Origin: Pyronema omphalodes
Lineage: Eukaryota > Ascomycota > Pezizomycetes > Pezizales > Pyronemataceae
Direction of reading: 5' to 3'
DNA length: 64,000 nucleotides
Assembly: GCA_024516155.1 (NCBI GenBank)
Contig: JAJJXM010000032.1
Location: 1-64,000, forward strand
Shown here in pieces: positions 11,260 through 21,834 of the stretch. Each line of letters opens with the position of its first letter. Position 1 is the first letter of the stretch. A model generated the notes under the pieces. It had not been told where the DNA came from. It did no database searches and was given only the letters and a program-made list of their open reading frames with translations. A program made the position numbers and the translations under genes.

Positions 11260-12082
11260 TTTGTTTGTTTGTTTGTTCTCTCATTACTTGTTTGCAACCC
11301 GAAGGTTATGACAAGGGACAGATAAATACAAAAGAGAAGAAGAAAGAAATGTAAAAGCAAAAACCCAGTCTCCACCTCTACCAGTCTCCTCCTCTTGATC
11401 GTTGTGGTTGTGGGGTCTGTCCCCACTGTTACTACGGGGGTTTCTTGTCCAAGCGCGTCTGATGTTCCAAGTGCCCTGCTTGCACAGAGGCCGCCTCGCC
11501 GGGCTCCTCCCTTTCCTCCTCCCTTCCCCGTCCCATGTTTAGCCATTTTCCGCCTTTGTTTCCTCCGCGTACAAAAGAAAAAGAAAACTCCCGTCGTCCT
11601 CCTCTGCCCCTTCCCCGCGCCCCTCTCTCTCCTTTCGCAACGCCTCGCACTCCTCCCGCCCTTCGAACATAAGAAAAACATTGTCGCACCCAAACAAAGG
11701 AAAGTACAAAAGAAACTCGTCTGCCCTCTCTCGCCTGCCGTCCCCGTCATCTCCCTTCCCGTGCACCATTCCACCATCCGTTCCCTTCTCACCCGCCGTA
11801 CCATAAAACAACTCCAACCCGTAAGAGAAACAATTGAAAGACAAAGAAAAGAAAACTCAAAACACCCGAACCCCAAGCAGACCCAAGCAACGACCCCAGC
11901 CCGATCCCGTCACCGCGTGCCCGTTCCCTTTCTCTCCGCCTATCCCTCTTCTACCTTCCCCTTTTTGCTTGTCCCTTTTTTTTTTTTTTACAAAACAGAA
12001 ATCCTAAGTAAGAAAGCACTGCAAAATCAGCGCGCGCGAAAGTTCCTAAGGTACTGTGGTCAGTGTAGTCAGCGGTAGGGGT
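11260..12082 (-). other. LINE-B 3' UTR of B1
   Basis: No gene. Read from ORF2: an internal poly(A) (a T-run near 11978-11990 on this strand), an A/G-rich spacer, then from about 11580 the tail module. It ends with the type-B stem-loop (CTTGT...ACAAG with the AACC-TTCG-GGTT hairpin) and (AAAC)n. ORFs seen here are compositional. Confidence 0.85.
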
Positions 12083-15000
12083 CTATCCCCTTCTGCGAGG
12101 CTTCTCTAGCCGGGAGTGTGCCCAGGTCGAGGTAGCAACCTTGGTTGCAGAGATAAAGGTGGAAAGAGCCTTGGTGCCGGAGGGGGTGTCCAGAATGGTG
12201 TTTAGGTTGATCCGGGAGTGTTGTCTGAGTTTGAGGTCCTTCCTGAGTGTGGAGCGAGCGGCCTGGAAGTCGGGGCAGCTCAGGAGGAGGTGTCGAGGCG
12301 TCTGCGGTGGATGGATTGGGCAGCTGCAGCTGCGGGAGGGGTATGCGTCGGATGGAGGGTGGGCCAAGCAGTTGAGGAAGTACCCGTGGCCGGTGCAAAG
12401 ACCCAGGATTGCAGTTGATATCCAGCGGGGGTTTTCGGTGTACGCAGTGTCCATTTTGCGGCGGTGTGTGGCGGCGTACGTGCGCGGTCGGGGGAAAGAG
12501 GTGAACCAGGTAGCCCAGTCTTCGGTGTACCTCTCTCGAGCGCGGCGGCGCAGCCAAGTGAGGGATATCGGTATTTGTCGGCGTGGCGGTACTGTTGTCG
12601 CCTGTCGGGCCAGTTCGTCGGCGGCTTCGTTTCCGGGGACGCTAGTGTGTCCTGGGACCCAGTGGATGGTAATTGAGGTACCGTAAGTGTGAAGGTCGTG
12701 AGCGGTGTTGTGGATGGCCCAGGCGAGCTCCTGGCCGGGGCCTCGACGGAGGTGAGAGGCTCGACGTATCGCGGCTTGGTTGTCGGTAAAAACGTGGATG
12801 TGTTTGTCGTATAGGTCGTTGCGTCGAGTATGTGTCAGGCATGTCCGGAGTCCTTCGTGGATTGCCATAACTTCCGCGTCGAAGACTTCTGTTCTGTCGC
12901 CCATGGGCACTATGGAGTTGACAGGTCGTGGCAGCCCGTGGGGGATGGTGTATCCTGCGCCTGTTATGCCGTCAAGTTGAGAGCCGTCCGTGTACAGTAG
13001 GATAGTATCCGATCGTTGGCGAAGGGCGTGGAGGAGGAGGAGGTGGTCGTCGGCAGCGTCAGCCTTCGGGGAGGAGGAGATGTCGATCGTTAATGTAGGG
13101 GCGAGGTCGTCGTCGGGGATGTTTTGGGAGGTGTCCTCGATTTCGGCATTTGGTTGGACCCACGGGGAGAGGGTGCTGATGACGTGCAGGAGGCGGGACG
13201 GGGCTTGTCCTGGGATGTGCCACGGGTGGTCGTACTCGGTGTCCGGGTTGATGGAGGCATCATCGATACTCGGGGCGGGAAACGAGACGGGGCAGCGTGT
13301 GATGATAGGGTGCGAAGCGGGTAAGGTGAGGGTGCGCAGGGCGTATTTCCGCTGGCGGTTGTCAAGACGTATTGTGACGGGGGGGAGTGCGGATTCATTG
13401 TGGAGGGCCAGGATCGGAGTAGAGGTGAAAGCGTTGAGAATCCTGCGGAGGGCGGTGTTCTGTTGATTCTGGAGGGTGCGGGCAAGGTCTTTTTGTTGGT
13501 TCCACCATATCTCTGCGCCGTAGTCTGCTCTCGACTGGATACACGCCTGGTAGATTAGTCTTGTAGCAGCGGGGGACAGACCTGTTTCGTACCGTGCTAA
13601 CCTACACAGTGCGTTCAGAGTTCTTTGCGCGGCGGTTACTCGTCTAGCTACATGTTTTCTAAAGTTAAGTTTCCTATCTAAATACAGGCCTATCCACCTC
13701 ACAACATCCTTCTCTCCTCCTTGTGTTCCCGGTGTGATAACTGTACCGTTTGGTAACTTAACTTTTTCCTCCTCAGTGATGCTATCGGTGCGTGCCCAGT
13801 GGAAATGCAGGAGCTCTGACTTGGCATCGTCAAATGCAACGGCGTTTGCGTCGGCCCACCGAAAGGCTGTTGTCGTGATGTTCTCAAGTGCGCGGGCGTT
13901 CGCTTTTCTGGTGCGTCCCTGGACGACGATCGCTACGTCGTCAATGTAGCTAGGTGTCCAGGCGTACGGGTGTACCTGCGCTAGTTCGTCGAATAATGGG
14001 CGGAGGTATAATAAGAAAAGTATGGGGGATGCAGGGGAACCTTGTGGGATGCCTGTTTGCACTGGGCGTTGCGTGTCAGTTCGCCCATCGAACGCTAGAG
14101 CGATCGTGCGATCTGCGAGGAAAGACTGGCACCACGATACTACTGGTCGCGGGCACCCAAGCTGTCGTAATGTTTGTTGGAGGCGGTCAGCAGAGACGTT
14201 GTCAAACGCTCCACGAACATCGAGGAAGAGGGCAGAGGTTAGCATTCCGTGAGATTTCCCAATCTCGACGTCGTGCACCAGCGCCATCGCCGCGTCAATT
14301 GCTGATCTCTGCGGGCGTCCACCTATTTGGTCTCTATGTAGTAAGTCGTGAGAGTCTGCCATCGTGCCTAGGCGAGTGGCCATTAGTTTTTCGAGGGTCT
14401 TCCCAAGGCAGTTTAGGAGCGCAATGGGACGGTATGCCTTTGGATTGCTGTAATCCGGCTTGTTAGGTTTGGCGATAATGACTGTGGTGGCCTGGCGCCA
14501 GCATCGCGGATGGTAGCCCACCGTCCCTAATGTGGCGTAGAGGTTGTTCATGTGTTTGGGGATGGCAAGGTATGCTTGGCGCAGGCAGGCGAATGTGAGC
14601 CCATCGGGTCCGGGCGCCTTCGTCGGCGAGGAGGAGAATATCGCTGTTTCTACCTCTGTCGGTGTAAAGGTTGTCCACTGCAACTCGCGGCGCGGGGGGA
14701 GGACGGACGGAGGCGGTGGTGGCGGCGGCGGGGGAAACAACTTTTGGAAGGCCTCTACCTTTGCGTCGAAGGAGCTGCAGATTGTTTCTTGGCCGTTTAT
14801 CATTGCGCGGAGGTTTGGTGTTAGCTGAGCACGCCGAGGGTTGGTGTACCTAAACGCCTGCCACACATCGGGTCCTTCGGCTTGGGAAAGATATTCCTTC
14901 CACTTTGTATCTTTCGCCGTTCGAATGGTCCTGTGGTATTCGTTTCGGTGTTGTTTGTAGTTTAGGTGGGATCTATCGTCACGTTTGCGTTTCCACTTAC

Positions 15001-16003
15001 GTCTTGCTTTGGTCATCTTTTTCCTTGCCTCGGTGACTTCTGCGGTCCACCATCTCTTCGATTGTGGGGTCACTTGTAGTACGGGGGTGGACGTAGTCGC
15101 GGCATTAAGGATGGCATCACGTATTGACTCCGCCCACGCATCGAGGTTGTCTGTGGTAGGGTGGTTGCGGTATTGTGTCCATGATGGTGTGAGGGCCAAG
15201 CACGAGGCACGGAGGGTTTCGGCGAAGAGCTCCCAGTCCGTCTTTTTCCAGTTCAGTCGGTTTGTTGGGGGGGTTGTTTCAGCGTCTGGGTGGGTTGTGT
15301 GCACTTCGAAACGTATGACTTCATGGTCAGATCCCGTAGCGTTGTCGTCGTCAATTGCCCAGTTGATTGTTTCCTCTGCCATGTGGGGTGATGCTAGGGT
15401 CAGGTCGAGGACGGAAGAGCTGCGGCCTTGGTTGTAGTAGTAGGTGGGAATGTCAGGGACGGACACGAGGGTCCAGTCTCGTTGTTCGATGAGGTCAACT
15501 ATTTCGGTGGCGCGGGTGGGGGAACGTGTGGAGGAGTTCCACAGGGCATGGTGAGCGTTGAGGTCACCTGTGATGATGCACCTGCGGGGGAGGGGGAGGG
15601 GGGTGAGGGCTCTCGGGATGGTATAAATATTGCTTTCGGGGTGTTTTTCGTTGTACATATTAAGAAGAAAGAAAGAAGGAATTAAGTCGGTGCCTACCTC
15701 GAGGACCTGGAGGTCAGGATCCGCGCATATATCGGTGCGCTGAGAAACCCTGAGGTATGGGTTTGTCCTGGTCACATAGGCGGCTGTTCTGTTGGTGGTT
15801 CTGTCCCCACGCGGTGGCAAGACCAGTGTGAACGATGGGTGTGTGGTGGCGTATGTTATGTCGGTAATGTGAATTTCTTGTATTAGGATAATGTCGGCTG
15901 TGTTGTGTGCGCTATTCAGCAGCGCATCGAGTGCTGTGCGTTGTCGGTTCCCGTTGTGGGAGACGATCCGTATGGTTGCTGCCAGTCTGTTGTAGCTAGA
16001 CAT
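12083..16003 (-). CDS. LINE-B ORF2: endonuclease-reverse transcriptase-RNase H, intact
   Basis: A 1306-aa open frame. The start ATG lies in ATGTCTAG, overlapping the ORF1 stop by 8 nt. Endonuclease (residues ~1-230): IRIVSHN, IQEIHI (Q42-E43), GDLNAHHALW, SDHEVIRF. Reverse transcriptase (about 470-750): PIALLNCLGKTLEK, FLDVRGAFDNV, GIPQGSPASP, SYIDDVAIV (YIDD is common in LINEs). RNase H (about 970-1110): YTDGSQLDG, DAEVMAIHEG, FTDNQAAI, HWVPGHTSVPGNE. The C-terminal CSCP...H...C resembles zinc-binding ends of related LINEs. All catalytic residues I can recognise are present. The product would perform target-primed reverse transcription in the nucleus; activity is not shown by sequence alone. 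Confidence 0.95.
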   Translation of the reverse strand: MSSYNRLAATIRIVSHNGNRQRTALDALLNSAHNTADIILIQEIHITDITYATTHPSFTLVLPPRGDRTTNRTAAYVTRTNPYLRVSQRTDICADPDLQVLEVGTDLIPSFFLLNMYNEKHPESNIYTIPRALTPLPLPRRCIITGDLNAHHALWNSSTRSPTRATEIVDLIEQRDWTLVSVPDIPTYYYNQGRSSSVLDLTLASPHMAEETINWAIDDDNATGSDHEVIRFEVHTTHPDAETTPPTNRLNWKKTDWELFAETLRASCLALTPSWTQYRNHPTTDNLDAWAESIRDAILNAATTSTPVLQVTPQSKRWWTAEVTEARKKMTKARRKWKRKRDDRSHLNYKQHRNEYHRTIRTAKDTKWKEYLSQAEGPDVWQAFRYTNPRRAQLTPNLRAMINGQETICSSFDAKVEAFQKLFPPPPPPPPPSVLPPRRELQWTTFTPTEVETAIFSSSPTKAPGPDGLTFACLRQAYLAIPKHMNNLYATLGTVGYHPRCWRQATTVIIAKPNKPDYSNPKAYRPIALLNCLGKTLEKLMATRLGTMADSHDLLHRDQIGGRPQRSAIDAAMALVHDVEIGKSHGMLTSALFLDVRGAFDNVSADRLQQTLRQLGCPRPVVSWCQSFLADRTIALAFDGRTDTQRPVQTGIPQGSPASPILFLLYLRPLFDELAQVHPYAWTPSYIDDVAIVVQGRTRKANARALENITTTAFRWADANAVAFDDAKSELLHFHWARTDSITEEEKVKLPNGTVITPGTQGGEKDVVRWIGLYLDRKLNFRKHVARRVTAAQRTLNALCRLARYETGLSPAATRLIYQACIQSRADYGAEIWWNQQKDLARTLQNQQNTALRRILNAFTSTPILALHNESALPPVTIRLDNRQRKYALRTLTLPASHPIITRCPVSFPAPSIDDASINPDTEYDHPWHIPGQAPSRLLHVISTLSPWVQPNAEIEDTSQNIPDDDLAPTLTIDISSSPKADAADDHLLLLHALRQRSDTILLYTDGSQLDGITGAGYTIPHGLPRPVNSIVPMGDRTEVFDAEVMAIHEGLRTCLTHTRRNDLYDKHIHVFTDNQAAIRRASHLRRGPGQELAWAIHNTAHDLHTYGTSITIHWVPGHTSVPGNEAADELARQATTVPPRRQIPISLTWLRRRARERYTEDWATWFTSFPRPRTYAATHRRKMDTAYTENPRWISTAILGLCTGHGYFLNCLAHPPSDAYPSRSCSCPIHPPQTPRHLLLSCPDFQAARSTLRKDLKLRQHSRINLNTILDTPSGTKALSTFISATKVATSTWAHSRLEKPRRRG

Positions 16004-17707
16004 GGGCGTTCATCTCAGTGTCTCTGTCGGCTGGGTTGGGTGGGGCGGCGGCGGGGTTTTGTGACGCTGTCCAGGCTTCTTTGAATATGCGGATGCGTAC
16101 GGGGCATTGCTTGCTGAAGCCTGGGTGGTCGAGGTCGGGGAGGTTGGCGTCCGCGCAGTTTTTGCAATGGTATCTAGTGTGCTCACAACGCTTACCTTTG
16201 CTTTGGGGGCAGTCGTTGCAGGCGTGGTCGTCCGTGGGGTGGTTCTGGCCGCAGATGCCGCAGGTGGGGCCTTGCGGTCCAGTGCAGTTGGTGTAGTGGT
16301 GGCCAAAGAGCAAGCAGCGCCGACACTGGTCGGTCCGTCGGGCAGAGTGGTACTCGGTGACTCTTCGGGGCTCGAAGAGTACCATGACTCGTTTGCGCTT
16401 CAGGAGTGCGAGCTCTTCGGCGGTACGTACCGCAATAACCACACTGGACGCTTCCTTGCCCACACGCTTCTCCGCGGTCGTCATATATCGGGGGGGTTGC
16501 GCCAGGGTGACAGATCCGTTGCTGCGTTCGATCTCCTCCTGGAGGGAGCGCATTCCGTCGGGGGAGTCGGGGTATTGGCTCGTGGGGATTCCATGAACTG
16601 CGAGCTTATACCACCGTTCGTTCAGGCGGGGTGCGGCTATGGAGGTGTTGACCTGTCGCGTCGCTGTGTGTATGGTCCCTAGGTTCTCGGTCAGCTCGGA
16701 TTCAGTGGTGCCGTCTGTCATGGTCACGATGAGGTTTCCTGATGAGGCTTGTCTGATCGTGGCGACAGCCATGTGAGGCGGCGCCTGTGTCTGGGTGAGT
16801 GCAGCGTTGATCGCCCTTCCCAGTTGGGTTTTGGTATTGACGTCGATTTCCGCAGGGTGTGGGAAGGGTATCATGATGGACTGGGGGGGGGGGTGCGTTG
16901 GCGTCGGGGGTGCGGTTTTGCGGGGGGGTTGCTTTTGGGGGCGTGGGCGGGGAAGGAGAGGTCAGCGACGGTTGTGCCGGAGGTCCACGGCTGGTGAGTG
17001 GTCGTGGGGGGGTTGTGGCGGCGAGTAGTGGTGGAGGTCGGTATGGCGATGTTGTGGTGGCGAAGGGCGTTTTCCAGGAGTCGGCATCGTTCTTTCCAGT
17101 ATTGGAGGTCGTCGGGGGGTGAGTTGGCGGTGGTCGTTTGTTCGGGGTGGGGTTGACGTTGGGGCTGTGTCGGAGGGGGCGGGCTGGGTTTTGTGATTTT
17201 GTCGAGTCTTTTGTTGATGGTGTCGATGGAACGGACAATAGGTCGGAGCGCGTCGTTGGTGTTTTTCGAAATCACAGTGGCGATGGCTGAGAGGAGGTTG
17301 TCGTCGGGCTGAGGCTGGGGGTCGGGGTTGACGTCGGAAGCAGTTATTGCGTGCTGGCTGTCGTTGAGGTTCAGGTCAGAGTCGGATTCGGAGTCGGTGT
17401 CGGGGCAGCTGTCAGTGTCCATGGCGGTCGGCATTGTTTCGACGGGGGTCCCATCGAGGTTCACGTGGGTGTTTGTTTTCGGTCGGGTGACATTTTTGCG
17501 GAGGAGGTCGAGGTCACGTCTAGAGGCGGATTTTTTGGCGGGGGGTTTGGTGACTTTTCCGGAGACGGTCGTTGATTTCTTAGAGGTCGCGATGGCGGAG
17601 GAGCCAGCGTGCGGGGCGTTGATTTGGGAAAGCTCGTCGGGGCTAAAAATATTCTCGGGTACCTGCATACGCGAGGGCGTGGCGGGGATGGGTGCGTTAG
17701 CGTCCAT
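15996..17707 (-). pseudogene. LINE-B ORF1 (zinc-knuckle protein), split by a C-run frameshift
   Basis: Start ATG at 17707 (MDANAPIPATPSRMQVPE). The N-terminal ~278 codons are disordered and proline/threonine-rich with an acidic DTDSESDSD stretch. The frame is lost at a long C-run near 16880-16890, where B2 has a shorter tract (CCCCAGTCCGTC). It continues from about 16874 as IPFPHPAEID, then WYKLAVHGIPT, then knuckles CRRCLLFGHHYTNC and CGICGQNHPTDDHAC plus further CxxC pairs. It ends AHV-stop overlapping ORF2. The protein is expected to bind RNA. The break could be real slippage or an assembly error in a homopolymer. Confidence 0.88.
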
Positions 17708-18139
17708 CGCTTAACCGGTGGTGAGGTAAGCGATGGCGAAGAGTCACGTGAGGAGGCTCTTGCTAAGCGAGCACGAAAATTTCTCGCGAGGAAAGGGGTC
17801 CGGAGGGGGGGAAATTTGGGGTATCACCACAACCAGTGCTGCTGGTGGGGGGGGGGGATTTGGGGGGGGGGGGATTTCGGTATGCCGAAACCGAAAATAA
17901 GGTCGGTTTGATGATTGGAGGGCGGGTGGTGGAGCGGCGTTGATGAAAGTGCCCGGAATCCGGCCCGGAGGTCCCAGAATCGCGTTTTTTCCGCTGAATC
18001 TCAACGGTAAACGGTAGCTGGGTTCCGAAAATCGAGATTCGGGGTAATTCCGAGGTAAGAAATCGATTGCCGATTCGAAAATCAGGGAAATTGTTGTTGT
18101 TGTCGCAAATCCAGGGGGGGTCAGCGGTTGCTGTGTGGT
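17708..18139 (-). other. LINE-B 5' UTR of B1
   Basis: Leader with ACCACACAGCAACCGC and C-run at the 5' end, then ~400 nt without a gene. It contains a hairpin equivalent to 24600-24615 (here CTGATT-TTCG-AATCGG, one G.T pair) and several TTCG/CGAA motifs. It aligns over its whole length with 24543-24974 of B2. Confidence 0.8.
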
Positions 18140-18165
18140 ATAGTGTCTTGGTCCCACAAAGGGTT

Positions 18166-19595
18166 ATGGATATGAATGCGAAGAACCAACCTATTGATGC
18201 AGAATCCTTGGCTGAGGCGGTACAAGATGAACCCCGGCGGAGGACTGTCTCCCCTAGCCTTTTCAACATAGCCATGGAGACCGCCCTGCCAGCCTCAAGG
18301 ATTGCTACACCACCCCCAGCAGCAGCTGGAAACGGCGGACGAGGCAATGGACCCCCAAGAAGGAGAATCACCATTCCTCCTCCGGAGCCCTCTGACAATG
18401 GAGACCGCAATGCCAGACAGCCTGCAGCACCCCCTCAACAAAACCAGCCCAGTGATAATGCAGAAGTCGAAGCTGCACGATTTCTAACAGCCATCATCGA
18501 CAAGATTCAAGGACCTAGGGATGGCCCCAAGAGACCCAAGATGCCAGAACTCAAGGCACCACAATACTTTTCTGGCAAGGACAAGACCCTATACAGAGCC
18601 TGGTGGACATCGGTACAGGACTACGTTTCAACCTATGCTATGTCCTGGCCGGATGAGGATGCACAAATCAAGTGGGTTGGTAGTTTCTTCACCCACAAGG
18701 CTTTGGCATGGCACCAGGAGCGTAGGAAGACTATCCAAAAGCAAAACTTGAAAGACAATTGGGCGGCATTCTCTAGTGCGATTGAGGCAAGGTTTGAGGA
18801 CAAGAGGGAAGCTCAGAAGGATGTGAAAAGAATCACAGAGCTTCAATACGATGGTGATATCGATGACTATATCACTAAGTTGGAGAATTTAAATATGCGA
18901 GTTGGGGCATTGGGGCCTATGTACAGAAATGTCATATGGGAGGCTCTGACCCCAGCCATTAAGAAAATGGTTTATCAGAGATATGGTGGAATTCCTAATG
19001 AAGACACTACCCTAATTGATGCAGTAAAGGATGCTGCGCATGTTATTGAGTGATTGAATGAGGAATTGGGATACACAAAAAAGAGAACTTTGGAAGTGCG
19101 TGGGGAATGCAAGGATAAGGGAAAGGAAAAAGAAACTGCGCATCCACGAGAGGTGCAGCAGAAGAATCAAAAGGTTGAGGATAAGGGACCAAAAAAAGAA
19201 TTTGCTGGAAAAAAGGAGAAAAATTCAGAGAAGCCAGCAGTATATCCTCAGGAAGGGAGGCTTTGCAAGGAGTGCCCCAGGCTGGAATTGACAAGCATAA
19301 GAAGGAAAAGGCGGACTGTTAGCGGTGTGGTTTTTCTGGACATAGAATGTATGACTGCTACGCTAAGAAGACAGTTGGGGGAACTGAGTTGGAAAAGGAT
19401 GGGAAGGTAGCTTCCTCGGGGAAGAGGAAGCGTGACGATGATAATGAAGAGGGGCAGGAGCAGGAAAAGCCCAAGGAAGCCAAGAAGGCAAAGACTGCTG
19501 CAGTAAGACAAGATGAGGAGGACACTCATATGTCTGATGCGCAACCAAGGATTTGGGAATTGGAGGATCAGGAGAATATGCATTCAGATTTTTAA
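18166..19595 (+). pseudogene. Ty3/gypsy gag, broken
   Basis: Capsid/nucleocapsid precursor. The chosen start is ATG 18166 (MDMNAKNQPIDAESLAEAVQ). The capsid-like part contains PKMPELKAPQYFSGKDKTLY and WWTSVQDYV. A TGA at 19051 interrupts, in the context VIE-stop-LNEELG, where a CGA arginine is plausible. A frameshift follows near 19250. The nucleocapsid knuckle is visible as C-x2-C-x4-H-x4-C (RCGFSGHRMYDC, near 19326-19370) but carries an in-frame TAG at its second position. The reading ends at TAA about 19595. Confidence 0.82.
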
Positions 19596-21502
19596 AGTCC
19601 TCTAGGGAGGCGTCACCCGAGGAGGAAACATATGAAGACGCAATAATTGGGAAATGTGCAGGAACAAAAAGAAAAACAATGGACAGCCTTGAGTCGACCA
19701 GGACTAAGAGTCGACGATCAGACAATGCAGATGCTATTCCAGGAACTAGGGAATTAGCCCCAACTCCTCCTCACCATGGACCGAGACCAATAATCAATAT
19801 GGTTCTCAATTGGTCCAAGAATCAACAACGCACAGTAAGAGTCCTCTTAGACACAGGCTCTACTGCTGCCCTCCTGGACAAAACGTTTGTCCACAAATTC
19901 AAGATTCCAACCGTCAAAAGAGACACTCCCCTCCAAATTCGGAACTTCAACAATGAAATAGTTGCTGGAGCAGGAGTATTCTTTACGGTCCCATTCCTTT
20001 TGCAGCATAAGAGCCACTTTGCTGCAGAATCATTCGAAGTTGCACCACTTGATAGCGACTGTGATGCTATCCTTCCATATTGGTGGATGGCACAACATCA
20101 GCCTTGCAACCTCTGGGAAGATCAAACTCAGATCACATTCACCTCTTCACGTTGCAAAGAGAAATGCACCAAGGCGCAAGCCAGTGCCTTCTCCCTCCAG
20201 GTCGACAAGCATGTACTCGACCACCCAGAGGCCTTAATCTTAGGCCACATCTCATCTGTATCCACCACAGAAGAATTATCAGAGGCACTTCAACAAGTCC
20301 CTGAGAAGTTTCGTGGCTGGATCAATATTATGACAAAGGAAGCAGCAGATAGGCTTCCAGAACACAAACCCTACGACCATGCTATTGACATAAAAGAAGG
20401 AGAGACTCCTCCTTGGGGACCTGTCTACGCTCTTAAAGAAGTTGAGCTTGAGACACTGAGAGAATGGTTGAAGGATATGCTGCGTACTGGGAAAATCAGA
20501 CCCTCCAAGTCACCAGCAGCAGCTCCTATCCTCTTCGTCCCAAAGGCCCATGGCAGAGGTCTGAGGTTATGTGTTGACTATCGTGGCATAAACAAAATAA
20601 CAATTGCCAACCAATACCCGCTCCCACTCATGTCAGAATTACAAGACAGAGTCAGAGGAGCTGAAATATTTACGAAGATGGATCTGAAGCATGGATACCA
20701 TCTAATAAGAATGAAGGAAGGAGATGAATGGAAAACGGCTTTTAGGTGCCGATATGGGTTATATGAATTTCTGGTCATGCCTTTTGGGTTGAGCAATGCC
20801 CCAGCCACATTCCAAGATATAATGAATCATATCTTTAGGAACATGTTGGACCAGGGAGTAATCGCGTATATTGATGATGTTCTCATATATGCTGAGACAG
20901 AGGAAAAACATGACGAATTGGTCAAAGAAGTATTGAAAAGGTTGGAAGAAAATGGGTTGGTTATAGCACCGGAAAAATGTGTCTGGGGACAAAAGAAAGT
21001 GGAATTTCTGGGATATATAATAAGTGAAGATGGAATCGAAATGGCTAAGGACAAGGTGGAAACTGTCCTTATATGGGAACTCCCAAAGTCCTTGAAGGAA
21101 GTTCAAGGCTTTCTTGGATTCGCTAACTTCTATCGGAGATTCATTAAGGACTTCTCAAGGATATGTCGACCTCTTACAGAATCTACGAAAGGCGATCCAA
21201 AGAAATGGGAATGGAGTGTTGCGATGGAACCAGCATTTGATGAGCTAAAAAGATGATTCACTACAGCACCAATCTTGCATCATTTTGATCCAAGAAAGGT
21301 CTGTATCGTCGAAACTGATGCTTCTGATTTTGCTTTAGGTGCAGTTCTATCCCAGAAAGGGGATGATGGAAAGTTGCATCCAATTGCTTTCCATTCAAGA
21401 AAATTCACTCCTGCTGAGATAAATTATGAGATTCACGACAAAGAGCTATTGGCTTTTGTTGACTCATTCAAAGTATGGAGAAGATATCTTGAAGGAGCGA
21501 TG
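19553..21502 (+). pseudogene. Ty3/gypsy pol (protease-RT-RNase H), truncated
   Basis: It overlaps the end of gag in the -1 frame. Aspartic protease LLDTGST lies at about 19843-19864. RT: LRLCVDYRGINKI, FTKMDLKHGYH, FRCRYGLYEFLVMPFGLSNA, YIDD at 20867-20878, then VEFLGYIIS and FLGFANFYRRFI. A TGA at about 21254-21256 interrupts [20 protein letters not shown] at the start of RNase H, again where an arginine CGA is expected. RNase H ([15 protein letters not shown]) continues to 21502, where H4 is inserted. Integrase is absent. Confidence 0.9.
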
Positions 21503-21528
21503 TTGTTTGTTTGTTTGTTTATTCATTA

Positions 21529-21558
21529 CTCGTATGCAACCTTATTGGTTATGACGAG
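21529..21558 (-). promoter_or_regulatory. 3' terminal stem-loop, third variant
   Basis: On the minus strand: CTCGT, CAT, AACC, loop AATAA, GGTT, GCAT, ACGAG. The outer stem differs from type B (CTTGT/ACAAG) by a paired T-A to C-G change, which supports a real RNA structure. Confidence 0.65.
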
Positions 21559-21834
21559 GGTACAGGTTTATAGTACATGGAAAGTCAAAAGCAAAAACAA
21601 AACAAAGTCCCGTCTCTACCTCCGCTGATCCTCCCTTTGGCTGTGATTTTGTGGTCCTGTCCCCACTATTACTTCGGTGGTCCTGTTGTCCAACCGCGTC
21701 TGCTGTTCCAGTGCCCTGCTTGCACAGAGGCCGCCTCGCCGGGCTCCTCCCTTTCCTCCTCCCTTCCCCTCCCATTTTTAACCATTTTTCCTCCTTTATT
21801 TCCTCCACAAAGCAAAAACGAAACCAAAGCAAAG

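Larger units (their letters stand above)
11260..18139 (-). mobile_element. LINE-B copy B1, apparently full length, antisense
   Basis: About 6.9 kb. From its own 5' end: leader and 5' UTR (18139-17708), ORF1 (17707-15996, one frameshift), ORF2 (16003-12083, intact), and a 3' UTR to the (AAAC)n tail at 11260. The 5' end is fixed by comparison with B2 (both share ACCACACAGCAACCGCTGA). The flanks are H3 on the left and gypsy on the right and show no target duplication, so at least one edge was rearranged after insertion. Confidence 0.93.
18140..21502 (+). mobile_element. Truncated, decayed Ty3/gypsy LTR retrotransposon
   Basis: Gag, protease, reverse transcriptase and the start of RNase H are present. 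No LTR, integrase or far 3' end is seen in the window. It is bounded on the left by the 5' end of B1 and on the right by the tail of H4, both abruptly. Base composition is more A-rich than the GC-rich LINEs around it. Several nonsense codons make it non-functional. Confidence 0.9.

Noticed and set aside
18140..18165. Gypsy LTR or primer-binding site upstream of gag
   Set aside because: Only ~26 nt remain before the gag ATG and I cannot match them to a known primer tRNA; no LTR repeat is found elsewhere in the window.
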